A stretch of 64,000 nucleotides of DNA, taken from the NCBI GenBank assembly GCA_964194625.1, contig CAXMNC010000230.1:1-64000 (forward strand), written 5' to 3'. Positions 34,692 through 43,248 of this stretch are shown in pieces. Source of the DNA: SPGG2 sp964194625. GTDB taxonomy: Bacteria; Pseudomonadota; Gammaproteobacteria; Acidiferrobacterales; SPGG2. The stretch's first letter is position 1; every line of letters begins with the position of its first letter. Made by a program: the position numbers and the translations under genes. The notes beneath the pieces were generated by a model. That model was not told the origin of the DNA. It saw only the letters and a program-made list of their open reading frames with translations, and did not search any database.

Positions 34692-36593
34692 ATGACGATA
34701 TTGACTCTCAATAACGTATCGCTGGCGTATGGCCATGTGCCGTTGTTGGCGCAGGTAGATTTCCAGATCTCGTCGGGTGAGCGGGCTTGCCTGGTGGGTC
34801 GCAACGGAACGGGAAAGTCCACATTGTTTCGTGTCATTAGTGAAGCTGCGCAGCCGGACGATGGAGAAATCTGGCGAAAAGACACCTTGCGAATCTCGCA
34901 TCTAGAGCAGGAAGTTCCGGTAGATACGCCCAATACTATCTATGAAGTCGTGGCGGCAGGATTGGGTGAATTGGGTCAGCTACTTACTGAGTATCACAAT
35001 GCCGTACAACATGTGGCCGAACCCAATTCGGTTTCCCTCCATCGTGTATCTACCTTGCAGCATCGTATCGATGCCCTCGATGCTTGGAACATTAGACAAA
35101 AAGTCGAGACAGCATTGAGTCGTTTATCGTTACCAGCAGATAAGCGCATGGCTGATTGCTCTGGCGGTGTACGGCGACAGGTGATGCTCGCACAAGCCTT
35201 GGTCAGTAACCCTGATCTGTTGTTGCTGGATGAGCCGACCAACCATATGGACATCGCCGCCATCACTTGGTTGGAGGAATTTCTATTGTCTTTCCGCGGA
35301 GCGCTGATGTTTGTCACCCATGACCGTACGCTGTTGGAGCATCTGGCAACTCGCATTGTCGAGCTCGATCGAGGGAAGCTGAAATCCTTCCCGGGAGACT
35401 ATCAGTATTACCTGCGAAAAAAAGACGAACTATTGGAGGCTGAAGCAAAGGCCAACGCCAAGCGCGACAAAAAGTTGGCACAAGAAGAGATCTGGATACG
35501 CCAAGGCATCAAAGCAAGGCGTACCCGTAATGAAGGTAGGGTCAGAGCCCTGCAAGCAATGCGAAAGGCGCGCCGCCTACGGATGGAGACACAAGGTAGG
35601 GCTAACCTTGCGGTAGACCGCGGCGATCTATCCGGCAAGCTGGTGGTCGATATGCGGCAGGTTGGTTTTAGTTATGGCGATCATTGCATCATTCGAGACT
35701 TATCGACACGCATTATGCGTGGCGATAGGGTTGGAATCATCGGTCCGAACGGTTCTGGTAAAACGACGTTACTCAAGTTAATGCTAGGAGAAACAAAGCC
35801 AGATGACGGCGAGATCGTTATGGGTACGCGCTTACGCATAGGATATTTCGATCAGCAACGGACACAGCTGATGCCAGCAAAGACGGTGCGGGAGAATATA
35901 AGTGAAGGCGGCGATTACGTCACGGTTAGAGGCCGTTCGCGCCATATCATCGGTTACCTGAGAGATTTTTTATTTCCCCATGAGCGCATTGATTCACCAG
36001 TGAAGAGCTTGTCGGGCGGTGAACGAAACCGCTTGCTGTTGGCCAAGATGTTTACGCGGCCTACCAATATGATGGTCCTAGATGAACCAACCAATGACCT
36101 TGACGTAGATACCCTGGAATTACTCGAAGATTTATTGGCCGACTACGATGGTACCCTAGTGCTGATCAGTCATGATCGGACGTTTCTCGACAATGTAGTA
36201 ACCAGTACGTTGGCGTTTCGTGGGGATGGTTTGGTAGAGGAATATGTGGGGGGCTATGCGGACTGGATCAAGCAAAGGAAACCTCACGTCGCCAAGCGCA
36301 CAGTAATCAAGGAGAGAGCAGACAGCGCAACCAAGCAAGAGCGCAATCAAAACAAGCGTTCCATCCAAAGGCAAAAACTAAGCTACAAGGAAGAACAAGA
36401 GTTAGCGGCGATTCCGGAGCGCATCGAAGAACTGGAGCATGAACAACAAAGCCTCGAGCGCCGAGTCAGCCGTCGGGAATTTTATCAGCAGGATAAAGCG
36501 ACAATCACTGCGACACTGAACCGCCTTAACCAGATCCGCGAAGAGTTAGAACATGCTTACGGACGCTGGGGATATCTGGAAGGAATGGACTAG
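34692..36593 (+). CDS. uup: ABC-F ATPase Uup
   Basis: A 633-residue ABC-F protein with two nucleotide-binding domains and no TM segments. NBD1: Walker A GRNGTGKST, signature CSGGVRRQVMLAQAL, Walker B LLLDEPTNHMD. NBD2: GPNGSGKTT, LSGGERNRLLLAK, MVLDEPTNDLD. The linker of charged helices lies between them and the C-terminal coiled coil (about 560-633: ERIEELEHEQQSLERRVSRR) is the DNA/ribosome-binding tail of Uup. Uup limits tandem-repeat deletion and influences ribosome function in E. coli. The first signature has CSGGV in place of LSGGE. Start at 34692 or 34680; the former fits the family. Confidence 0.92.
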   Translation: MTILTLNNVSLAYGHVPLLAQVDFQISSGERACLVGRNGTGKSTLFRVISEAAQPDDGEIWRKDTLRISHLEQEVPVDTPNTIYEVVAAGLGELGQLLTEYHNAVQHVAEPNSVSLHRVSTLQHRIDALDAWNIRQKVETALSRLSLPADKRMADCSGGVRRQVMLAQALVSNPDLLLLDEPTNHMDIAAITWLEEFLLSFRGALMFVTHDRTLLEHLATRIVELDRGKLKSFPGDYQYYLRKKDELLEAEAKANAKRDKKLAQEEIWIRQGIKARRTRNEGRVRALQAMRKARRLRMETQGRANLAVDRGDLSGKLVVDMRQVGFSYGDHCIIRDLSTRIMRGDRVGIIGPNGSGKTTLLKLMLGETKPDDGEIVMGTRLRIGYFDQQRTQLMPAKTVRENISEGGDYVTVRGRSRHIIGYLRDFLFPHERIDSPVKSLSGGERNRLLLAKMFTRPTNMMVLDEPTNDLDVDTLELLEDLLADYDGTLVLISHDRTFLDNVVTSTLAFRGDGLVEEYVGGYADWIKQRKPHVAKRTVIKERADSATKQERNQNKRSIQRQKLSYKEEQELAAIPERIEELEHEQQSLERRVSRREFYQQDKATITATLNRLNQIREELEHAYGRWGYLEGMD

Positions 36594-36605
36594 GATTCGG
36601 TTGAT

Positions 36606-37487
36606 TCAATTCATGCTAGCGGCGGGGTTGCCGTAAATAAATGTCGCCACATCCTCTAAGACCGGCGCACGAGAACGCAATGGTATAGACAGTGCCCCGA
36701 CAATACCGATGTGGCCTAGCCGCGGATAGAAGATCGTCTTAACCTTTCCTTGTTTACTACGTACCGCGGCGGCTAGGTTGTCTATATTGCGGATCTTTAC
36801 CGTCTTATCCTTATTGCCATACATCAATAGTAGCCGGGGCTCATCGCCGTCCACGAAATTGATAGGTTGTGACGCAGGATATTGTGGCGGCGGCCCGAAA
36901 ATCTGTTTGTCGCGTTCACTAAAGTAGGGCAACCAATCATAGGGGCCAGCGAGGCCAATCATTCCTTTCAACCAATACTTGTTGTCGCCCACGGATCGCA
37001 GATAGCGCTCATCGAGGGCGAGTAAGGCGGCGATGTGTGCCCCGGCCGAATGTCCCATGATATATACATCGTTTGGGTCTCCACCGAACCGCTGTTTATT
37101 GTTGTAAACGCACTTGAGTGCAAGCGCGCTATCTTCAACAAATGTCGGAAACTTCACGTCGGGAAAGAGTCGGTAGTTTGGGATGACACCAACAAAGCCC
37201 TTTGATATCAGGGCTTCGCCAACGAACAGATATTGGCCCTTAGAGCCTTGCATCCAGGCCCCGCCGTGAAGAAAGACAACTACCGGACGAACTGTAGTGG
37301 AGTCACCGGCGTGATAGAGATCTAACTGCTGGCGTTCTTCGCTCCCGTAGTCGATATCGTAAACGACGATGGGTTTTTGCATTCGCGCAAGCGTGTTGAC
37401 AACCGTTAGTCCGAGCGATTGGCAACCCACGAGAAGCACGAGTGAAGCCAACAAGCTGATAATGTTGCGTTTAGCTGAGTTGTTCAT
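36606..37487 (-). CDS. Alpha/beta-hydrolase lipoprotein (esterase/lipase family)
   Basis: A 293-residue hydrolase with a lipoprotein signal (LLASLVLLVGCQS). The oxyanion-hole motif FLHGGAW, the nucleophile elbow GHSAGAHIA, and a late histidine in RLGHIG, with an aspartate before it, give a carboxylesterase triad of the BD-FAE/Lip-type family. Membrane-attached and periplasmic. Substrate unknown. It converges with uup. Confidence 0.85.
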   Translation of the reverse strand: MNNSAKRNIISLLASLVLLVGCQSLGLTVVNTLARMQKPIVVYDIDYGSEERQQLDLYHAGDSTTVRPVVVFLHGGAWMQGSKGQYLFVGEALISKGFVGVIPNYRLFPDVKFPTFVEDSALALKCVYNNKQRFGGDPNDVYIMGHSAGAHIAALLALDERYLRSVGDNKYWLKGMIGLAGPYDWLPYFSERDKQIFGPPPQYPASQPINFVDGDEPRLLLMYGNKDKTVKIRNIDNLAAAVRSKQGKVKTIFYPRLGHIGIVGALSIPLRSRAPVLEDVATFIYGNPAASMN

Positions 37488-37584
37488 CTGTCAGCTGCGC
37501 CCATTGTACCGGCGTCAGCCGGCCCACGAAGATAAACTTACCGTTCCCTTGAGGCGGAAGGCGATTCCCTCGCCCTCATCGGGG

Positions 37585-37590
37585 TATAAT
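37585..37590 (+). promoter_or_regulatory. TATAAT -10 box upstream of the GYD gene
   Basis: A perfect TATAAT stands 64 bases before the GYD start codon. No good -35 is seen at 17 bases (CGATTC). Confidence 0.35.
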
Positions 37591-37653
37591 TGCTAAATGT
37601 TATGAACAGTGTTTTCTAATAACTATGCCAACCAACCATAGGAGGTAGACATC

Positions 37654-37948
37654 ATGGCGACATACATCAGTCTCATTAGCTTCACCGACCAGGGTATTCG
37701 CAATATTAAACAATCACCCGAACGGGCGCAGGCATTCCGGGATATGGTCGAAAAGGCGGGCGCAACCGTGAAGGCAATTTATTTGGACACTCGGCAACTA
37801 CGACATTGTCGCGATTACCGATGTACCAGATGATGCAACGGCGATGACTTTGCTGTTGACCACAGGCAGTATTGGCAATATCCGTACGCAAACGCTCAAG
37901 GGATTTTCTGCAGAAGAGATGGCGCCAATCCTGGCAAAGCTGCCGTGA
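37654..37948 (+). pseudogene. GYD-domain protein gene with a one-base frameshift
   Basis: AGGAGG at 37640-37645 and ATG at 37654 open a GYD domain (MATYISLISFTDQGIRNI, VKAIY) that loses frame at about 37782. Reading one base later, the rest of the domain follows: WTLGNYDIVAITDVPDDATA and GSIGNIRTQTLKGFS, ending at a TGA at 37946-37948. One extra T in ATTTATTTGG (37777-37786) explains it. GYD proteins are about 97 residues, which is what the repaired frame gives. Real inactivation, programmed frameshifting or a sequencing error in a T-run are all possible. Confidence 0.75.
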
Positions 37949-38103
37949 TGCAAGAAACCGCGTGAAACAGAACCAATGGCGGTCCGCCGGTGATTCGAGC
38001 GGGCCGCCATTGTTCGCCGGGATGTGCGGATATGGTAAATCCGATGCTGGGCGGCATCTTTGATAGTATACTCATTTTTTAAAATTCAGCGCCGAACTAA
38101 AAA

Positions 38104-38922
38104 ATGACAATCGCAACCTCGGCGACAGCCGGCACATTCCGATTGTTGTGTGAAGACGAACCCAGTGCAGTCGTTATCGAGCGACCGGAAAGCACGTCGC
38201 CATACTTGTTCGTATGCGATCATGCGGGTAATCAAATACCACGTCGGCTCGATACCCTGGGCGTGCAGGACAAGGACCTTGTGCGTCATATTGCTTGGGA
38301 TGTAGGTGCACGTGGACTGGCGGAAGAATTTGCCCGTCGTTTCGATGCTACGCTGGTGAAGCAGGTGTACTCAAGGCTGGTGATCGACTGTAATCGACCG
38401 CTCGATGCCGAAACTTCGATCGCCAAAATAAGCGAAGGCACCGTCGTTCCCGCTAACCAAGATCCTTCTCGCGAAGAGGTCGAAGCACGTCAGCGCGAAG
38501 TCTTTCAACCTTATCACAACACAATCGCTTCTATTATCGACAAGCGGTTGACAAACAAGCAGCCCACTATCTTACTGGCGATTCATAGTTTTACGCCGGT
38601 ATACCACGGCGAATCCCGATCCTGGCATATCGGCCTTCTGTACAATCGCGACGCGCGCTTAGCGAAGCTGTTCCGCGAATTGCTGGCAGAGGATGAAACA
38701 CTCTGTGTGGGAGATAACCAACCTTACTCAGTGGATGATTTCAGTGACTACACGCTTCCTGTCCATGGGGAGCAGCGTGGAATTCCGTACCTATTGTTTG
38801 AAGTGCGGCATGACATGATAGAGACCGAAGAGAATCAGTATCGTTGGGCGCATCGACTGGCCCATACACTAGAGCGTGCACTTGAGCAGTCGCCGGAGCT
38901 TGCCGCACATACGCCTGGTTGA
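38104..38922 (+). CDS. N-formylglutamate amidohydrolase family protein
   Basis: A 272-residue cytoplasmic enzyme of the FGase family: YLFVCDHAGNQIPRRL contains the metal-binding D-H, VRHIAWDVGARGLAEEF follows, YSRLVIDCNRPLD, AIHSFTPVYHG carries another metal histidine, and GIPYLLFEVRHDMI ends the core. FGases release formate from N-formylglutamate in histidine degradation, but many members stand alone and act on other N-formyl or peptide substrates; no hut genes are here. Confidence 0.87.
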   Translation: MTIATSATAGTFRLLCEDEPSAVVIERPESTSPYLFVCDHAGNQIPRRLDTLGVQDKDLVRHIAWDVGARGLAEEFARRFDATLVKQVYSRLVIDCNRPLDAETSIAKISEGTVVPANQDPSREEVEARQREVFQPYHNTIASIIDKRLTNKQPTILLAIHSFTPVYHGESRSWHIGLLYNRDARLAKLFRELLAEDETLCVGDNQPYSVDDFSDYTLPVHGEQRGIPYLLFEVRHDMIETEENQYRWAHRLAHTLERALEQSPELAAHTPG

Positions 38923-38947
38923 CTGGTCACCGAAACTGGTTGTTAAC

Positions 38948-39440
38948 CTAACGATCGAGACCACATCCCGCATCATCGCAAGCCGCCCGTGTTTTTTGCT
39001 TAACATCTTTCGAATTGTTTGAGGTATCGGTTGCCACTCGCTCGCTGAGTAGCATCGCCACTTGCGCGCCGACGGACATATCATCCGGTCGACCAAAGAC
39101 GTGATAACGCACGATACCGAACCTGTTGATAAAGATTAAAGTGAGTGTTCCATACATGCGGTAGGCATGCATGGTCAGCGGAAAGTCTTGACCCGCTTCG
39201 TGCGCATCGATACCAACCGGGAAGTTGACGTGATACTGGTGGAGAAACGCCTGCAGCGCGTGGCAGCGAATGTTTCTTGCAAGCGTTGCGCCTGTGGGAT
39301 CCCATGAGCAACAGATCCCGGACATAACATCTGAAAGGTATGAAGCGCTATCACGCGCCCGCGAAGTTTATCTAGGCTCAGATCGTTGTTCGCGTTGAAC
39401 CACTGAGTTACATGCCATGTCGGGGCGGGCTTGATGGAGG
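38948..39440 (-). pseudogene. Redoxin/TlpA-like thioredoxin-fold gene, frameshifted and active-site mutated
   Basis: Minus-strand frame from about 39440 reads APTWHVTQWFNANNDLSLDK and GRVIALHTFQMLCPGSVAHG, the start of a redoxin domain whose CPGC centre has become CPGS. Near 39257 the frame is lost; a second frame then gives HALQAFLHQYHVNFPVGIDA and MYGTLTLIFINRFGIVRYHV, the domain end, closing at 38948. About 20 expected residues between the two are missing, so an out-of-frame deletion fits. There is no start codon in frame upstream (two TGA codons near 39473-39478). The gene is dead by several criteria. Confidence 0.75.
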
Positions 39441-39586
39441 CCGTATTCTTGAGAGCGGACCATGGATCATCTCATCATCGATCGAATGGGCACATACCCA
39501 ACTGGGAGCCTCTAATTCTTGCACTTTCCCGGGGGCGCTCGAGCTGTAGATACGATATATATGTAGCCTCCCGGATGGGTATGCGG

Positions 39587-39717
39587 TATATTGCGCCGCG
39601 CGGTTTATGAATGTAGGTCTGTTCGGAAAATCCCTCCCAAGGTTCGCCCGCAATCTCCTTTCTGTAAACTGCACGAACGTTGTGACATTTAATACTTTTT
39701 TTGAGGATCTTTATATT
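39587..39717 (+). promoter_or_regulatory. Promoter-like box and leader of cold-shock gene 1
   Basis: GGTATATT (39585-39592) is followed by a leader that is nearly the same as that of cold-shock gene 2: both have GTTTATGAATGTAGGTCT, CGGAAAATCCCTCC, AAGGTTCGCCCG and AATCTCC, and a TTGAGGATC Shine-Dalgarno region. Long conserved 5' leaders in csp genes usually act as temperature-responsive RNA structures. Confidence 0.6.
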
Positions 39718-39921
39718 ATGCGTACGGGAACTATAAAGTGGTTCAGTGAATCCAAAGGATATGGTTTTATCACGCCGGAGGATGGCAGCAAGGACGTTTT
39801 TGTTCACCACTCCGCAATTACCGGCACGGGTTTTAAGTCCCTGGCTGAGGGGCAACGCGTGACATTCGAGGTTCAACAGGGCCCCAAGGGCCTACAGGCG
39901 GTTGAGGTTACTACCGCCTAG
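39718..39921 (+). CDS. Cold-shock domain protein (CspA family), copy 1
   Basis: A 67-residue single cold-shock domain: GTIKWFSESKGYGFITPEDG with RNP1 (KGYGFI), DVFVHHSAI with RNP2 (VFVHH), and SLAEGQRVTFEVQQGPKGLQ. Binds single-stranded RNA or DNA as a chaperone or antiterminator. Its first 50 residues are nearly identical to copy 2 at 46572, which points to a gene duplication that included the leader. A strong terminator follows. Confidence 0.95.
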   Translation: MRTGTIKWFSESKGYGFITPEDGSKDVFVHHSAITGTGFKSLAEGQRVTFEVQQGPKGLQAVEVTTA

Positions 39922-39950
39922 CGCCTTACGATAGTAGATTTGAATTCAGG

Positions 39951-39977
39951 ACCCCGCTGCATGGCGGGGTTTTTTTT
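39951..39977. terminator. Rho-independent terminator after cold-shock gene 1
   Basis: ACCCCGC (39951-39957) pairs with GCGGGGT (39964-39970) and is followed by a run of eight T. The convergent RRM gene ends 52 bases further. Confidence 0.85.
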
Positions 39978-40028
39978 GGGCGAAAAAAATACTACGTGGT
40001 TCGCGCATAGCGGCACGCCGTCGGGTCG

Positions 40029-40295
40029 TTAGCGGCGTTTGCGGGCTTGCGTTCGACGCGGGTCTTCGAAGCGCACGCGAAGCGCATTGCCGCTATAGGT
40101 CTTGCCATCTAGGGCAGCGAGGGCCGCACGCGCCTCATGCCCCTCCATTTCGACAAAACCAAAGCCGCGGCACTTGCGTGTGAAGATATCTGCAGCTACT
40201 TCTACCGACCGCACGGTACCGAACTCTGCAAACAATTCCCGCACGGACTGTTCCGAGGCTTCGGCCGGCAAGTTACCAACAAACATTTTTTTCAA
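40029..40295 (-). CDS. Small RRM RNA-binding protein
   Basis: An 88-residue single RRM: RNP2 is MFVGNL, RNP1 is CRGFGFVEM, and the basic tail DPRRTQARKRR should add RNA affinity. Small bacterial RRM proteins of this sort are often cold-responsive, and this one converges with a cold-shock gene. GAGGAG six bases before TTG at 40295 supports a TTG start (TTG AAA AAA ATG); the ATG three codons later is the alternative. Confidence 0.88.
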   Translation of the reverse strand: MKKMFVGNLPAEASEQSVRELFAEFGTVRSVEVAADIFTRKCRGFGFVEMEGHEARAALAALDGKTYSGNALRVRFEDPRRTQARKRR

Positions 40296-40424
40296 ATGTG
40301 TCTCCTCGCTGAATTAGACAACCAGTGTAATCGACTAAACCCTTTAGGTCCACCAGTGCCGCTATGATACCAACACATTGACGCACCGGTCTGCGCCTGA
40401 CATCGCTGGGCCGATTCCTTATCC

Positions 40425-40892
40425 TTGACGATTAAGGAGATCGAACGTGCCGGCCAACCAATAATCATTACTCAAGAAGGGGTTTCGGCGGTAAAGGAAG
40501 CGATTCGATACCTACGTGCGGCCAGTTCCTTGCCTTTACTTAAGATCTCGATCGGCATGTCGTTGGCTGCCGAAGACCATGTCAAAGAACTCGGTCCAGC
40601 CGGAACATTGGGGCACCGAGGCCTCACCGGCAGTTGCCCCCCAAATCGCGTAAATCGTTATGGGGCGTGGAAGGAGGCCATAGGAGAGGCCATTTACTAT
40701 GGTCGAGACGATGCGCGGGACGTAGTCATGGCGCTAATCATTGACGACGGTGTGCCTAGTCATGGCCACCGACACCACATCTTCGATCCCGCTTTTCGCA
40801 TTGTGGGCGTCGCTTGTGGTCCCCACGCTATCTAGAATCAATGTCTGTGTACCTTCGCGGGCGGCTATATAGAGCGCCCCCAGGGGCAGTAA
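40425..40892 (+). pseudogene. CAP-domain (SCP-like) gene interrupted by an amber codon
   Basis: The frame carries a CAP domain of the kind with VKEAIRYLR, AAEDHVKELGPAGTLGHRG, ERYGxW-type (NRYGAWKEAIGEAIYYG), VVMALIIDDGVPSHGHRHHI and FDPAFRIVGVACGPHAI. A TAG at 40833-40835 then stops it, but NQCLCTFAGGY continues in frame to TAA at 40890. FAGGY is the normal end of this family and TAG sits where a tyrosine is expected. The N-terminal secretion signal is also absent (in-frame TGA at 40398). Non-functional or dependent on readthrough. Confidence 0.7.
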
Positions 40893-41099
40893 GTGCTTAA
40901 ACCGCGCTCGTCTGGGTATCGGGGGAGCGCTAGGCTTGGCTGCTCAAAAAGTGGCATAGGCAACGTTTTTCGGTTTCAATCTAACTTGGCCCATCCTTTA
41001 AGTATTTGTTGTTTAACGATTTTCCCTATACCCCCGTACTCTGTGGCATGCGAATTGCAATCATAATGCCAAGACACTAACCGAAAGGGTGCCTTAGCC
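40893..41099. other. Spacer before the second MotA/ExbB operon
   Basis: About 200 bases with no gene. It should hold the promoter of the operon starting at 41100. A GAAAGGG sequence near 41082 may serve as RBS. I see no clear -35/-10 pair. Confidence 0.4.
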
Positions 41100-41909
41100 A
41101 TGAAAAACGTCCTCAGGCGGGACGAAACCAGGATGGACCAACCCTCCACCGCCGTCGATGATCTGTACAGCGACGATTCGCCACCCACGTTTATTACCCC
41201 GCTGCCCGACAAGGCGAAAACGGGAGAAACAGCCGTGCCTACGAGCCGGCGGCTATGGGCGCTGTTCGACAGGATGCGTAATCGCGAGCACGACCCTTAC
41301 CGGCATCTTCTGATGCTGCGATTCGTGCTTCTGAATCTAGCGGCCTTTGCGCTCTTAGGTGTTGCTTATGTTCATGGTTTTGTCGATATGGTCGTCGCCG
41401 CCGATCGAACATACTTGTCTGTGGTCATTGGCCTCGTGTTCTTGGTCGGCCTTGGACTTTGCGGGCGCAAGGTCTGGCAAACGAGCCGAGAGCTCGATCG
41501 GGTGCGGAAACCCGATGCGTTTGCTCGATCTAGCGAGCTAGAGCGGTTGCGATCACGCGACCCAGAGGGCCGCGGAAATCTCATCAGCGTCTTGCGCTTG
41601 ACGCTTTCCCACCGCATTTCCATCGTGCGCCACATCGCCAACACTCTGGTACTGCTCGGACTTATCGGTACCGTGCTTGGCTTTATCATCGCACTGTCTG
41701 GTGTCGATGCAGAGCGTGCCTCAGACATCGATGCGATCACGCCGATGATCTCTACTTTGATAAGTGGCATGTCGACGGCGCTTTACACAACGTTGGTGGG
41801 CGCCATCCTGAACGTATGGCTCATGGCCAACCATCAGATGTTGACAAGCGGTACGGTTAAACTTATGGCTTTGCTAATGGAGTCGGCGGAGACGCATGCG
41901 CGAGATTGA
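41100..41909 (+). CDS. MotA/TolQ/ExbB-family channel protein (second type)
   Basis: A 269-residue inner-membrane protein with a charged cytoplasmic N-terminus (1-65), then TM helices at about 68-90 and 100-118, a basic loop, and the conserved channel pair LVLLGLIGTVLGFIIALSG and LISGMSTALYTTLVGAILNV, which is the typical TolQ/ExbB/MotA signature (GxxGTVxG; ALxTTxxG). No peptidoglycan-binding OmpA partner is encoded beside it; the partner is probably the next gene, which overlaps by 14 bases. Confidence 0.87.
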   Translation: MKNVLRRDETRMDQPSTAVDDLYSDDSPPTFITPLPDKAKTGETAVPTSRRLWALFDRMRNREHDPYRHLLMLRFVLLNLAAFALLGVAYVHGFVDMVVAADRTYLSVVIGLVFLVGLGLCGRKVWQTSRELDRVRKPDAFARSSELERLRSRDPEGRGNLISVLRLTLSHRISIVRHIANTLVLLGLIGTVLGFIIALSGVDAERASDIDAITPMISTLISGMSTALYTTLVGAILNVWLMANHQMLTSGTVKLMALLMESAETHARD

Positions 41910-42501
41910 TTTCTTTGATGACGAGAGCGGCGCTACCGTATTTCGCGATGTCATCATGTTAGCCCTGGCTGGATTTGTCATGCTGGTGCTGCTGTTACTA
42001 CCTCATCTAAATCCTCGAGCGACCCCACAAGATCCGACCCCTAGGCCGGGCAACGTAATGGTCGAACTTCGTTGGCCGGATGAGTTGAATGTCGACGTTG
42101 ACCTCTGGGTGCAAGCGCCGGGAGATGTACCGGTCGGTTATTCAAATCAAGGTAGCGCTATCTTTAATCTGTTGCGCGATGACCTCGGTCACATTAACGA
42201 CGCCACCGACCTCAATTATGAATTTTCGTACAGTCGTGGTGTGCCGGCGGGAGAATATACGGTCAATCTTCATCTCTACAGAAATCTGGCGAACGTCTAC
42301 CCAATTCCGGCGGTCGTTGCGGTAAGCGTGAAGAATTCACCGAATTTGCCCGCTCAACAAATTCTGTCGACCAAACTTAATCTGTCGCATGAAGATGAAG
42401 AACTCACGGCCTTTCGATTCAAGCTTGATGAAGAAGGGCGTCTACTAAGTGGTAGTGTCCACAATCTGCCGCGGCCGTTGCGGGCATCAACTAGGCGATG
42501 A
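41896..42501 (+). CDS. TM-anchored beta-domain protein, likely partner of the channel protein
   Basis: A 201-residue protein: an acidic N-terminus with one TM helix (about 20-38, LALAGFVMLVLLLLPHL) as in ExbD/TolR, but the periplasmic part is not ExbD-like. It resembles a beta-sandwich with MVELRWPDELNVDVDLWVQA, a pattern reminiscent of DUF2135/YfaP-like modules (DVDLxVxxPxG), and a tail LRASTRR. It overlaps the channel gene by 14 bases and the next gene by 4 (ATGA), so translation is coupled. Confidence 0.75.
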   Translation: MREIDFFDDESGATVFRDVIMLALAGFVMLVLLLLPHLNPRATPQDPTPRPGNVMVELRWPDELNVDVDLWVQAPGDVPVGYSNQGSAIFNLLRDDLGHINDATDLNYEFSYSRGVPAGEYTVNLHLYRNLANVYPIPAVVAVSVKNSPNLPAQQILSTKLNLSHEDEELTAFRFKLDEEGRLLSGSVHNLPRPLRASTRR

Positions 42502-43001
42502 ATTACGTCTTCTATCTATTCGTCATGTCGGTGGGACTGATAACAGCGCTTGCTGCGATCAGCATCTGGTCCCCACGCGCACTCTGGGTGAAAGTCGGCG
42601 CACTGACGCTAGTTACGCTGTTTTTGCCTGCTGCTTATGTCAGTTTGGTAGAGTTGTTGAGTCGTCCTAAGCCGATCGCCCTTGAATGGGGGAATCGTGA
42701 TCTATCGAAGGCGGTGGTGTTACATGCTGACTGGCGGGAAGGTGAGAGCATCTATCTGTGGCTCAGGGTTCCCGGGATTGATGATCCACGAGCGTACGTG
42801 CTTCCTTGGAATCAAAAACAGGCTGAACAGCTCTTTGCCGCTCAGCGGGAGGCGGAATCACGACGGACCGAAGTGCATGTCGAACGTCCCTTTGGTCGTG
42901 ACCAGGAGGAGAGTCAGCAACTAGTGTTTTATGCTGTGCCGCAGCCAGCTCCACCACCCAAAGTGACACCGGCCAACAACACGTTTTTCTATCAGCCGTG
43001 A
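42498..43001 (+). CDS. Two-TM membrane protein of unknown function
   Basis: A 167-residue protein with two N-terminal TM helices (FVMSVGLITALAAISIW and VGALTLVTLFLPAAYVSLVE) and a soluble tail that is predicted to face the same side as the N-terminus. The tail contains WGNRDLSKAVVLHADWREGE and ends with a proline-rich stretch (PQPAPPPK). No family recognised. It is the third gene of the coupled operon (ATGA overlap). Confidence 0.72.
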   Translation: MNYVFYLFVMSVGLITALAAISIWSPRALWVKVGALTLVTLFLPAAYVSLVELLSRPKPIALEWGNRDLSKAVVLHADWREGESIYLWLRVPGIDDPRAYVLPWNQKQAEQLFAAQREAESRRTEVHVERPFGRDQEESQQLVFYAVPQPAPPPKVTPANNTFFYQP

Positions 43002-43038
43002 TGTCGCCGGGCTGAACAGCTGACAAAGTAAGTTAGGA

Positions 43039-43209
43039 TTAGATGTGCGTCAGCGACTTGACCGGGTTTTCTGGAACCAAAGATTTACCGGAGGCATCTC
43101 GGTAGTGCGTACTAAAGAAGTTGTACATAGCCCGCAGGCAACGCATGGCGCGGTTAGCGTAGGCATTACCGTGTTCCTGCCAGAGTTCCTGGTGGCGTTC
43201 AGTGATCAT
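43039..43209 (-). pseudogene. Fragment of a phage-type tyrosine integrase (core-binding domain)
   Basis: Minus-strand frame of 56 codons reading MITERHQELWQEHGNAYANR, then AMRCLRAMYNFF and GKSLVPENPVKSL. This matches the SAM-like core-binding domain of tyrosine recombinases of the P4/CP4-57 type, where ANRAMRxLRAIxNFA and PLxPxNPVxxL occur just before the catalytic domain. The catalytic R-H-R-Y part and the N-terminal arm-binding part are missing, with a stop right after and a TAA in frame upstream. A relic of a past element. Confidence 0.65.
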
Positions 43210-43248
43210 ACAATTCGCAGATTACTTCTAGGCTGGTAGCGTAACGAC

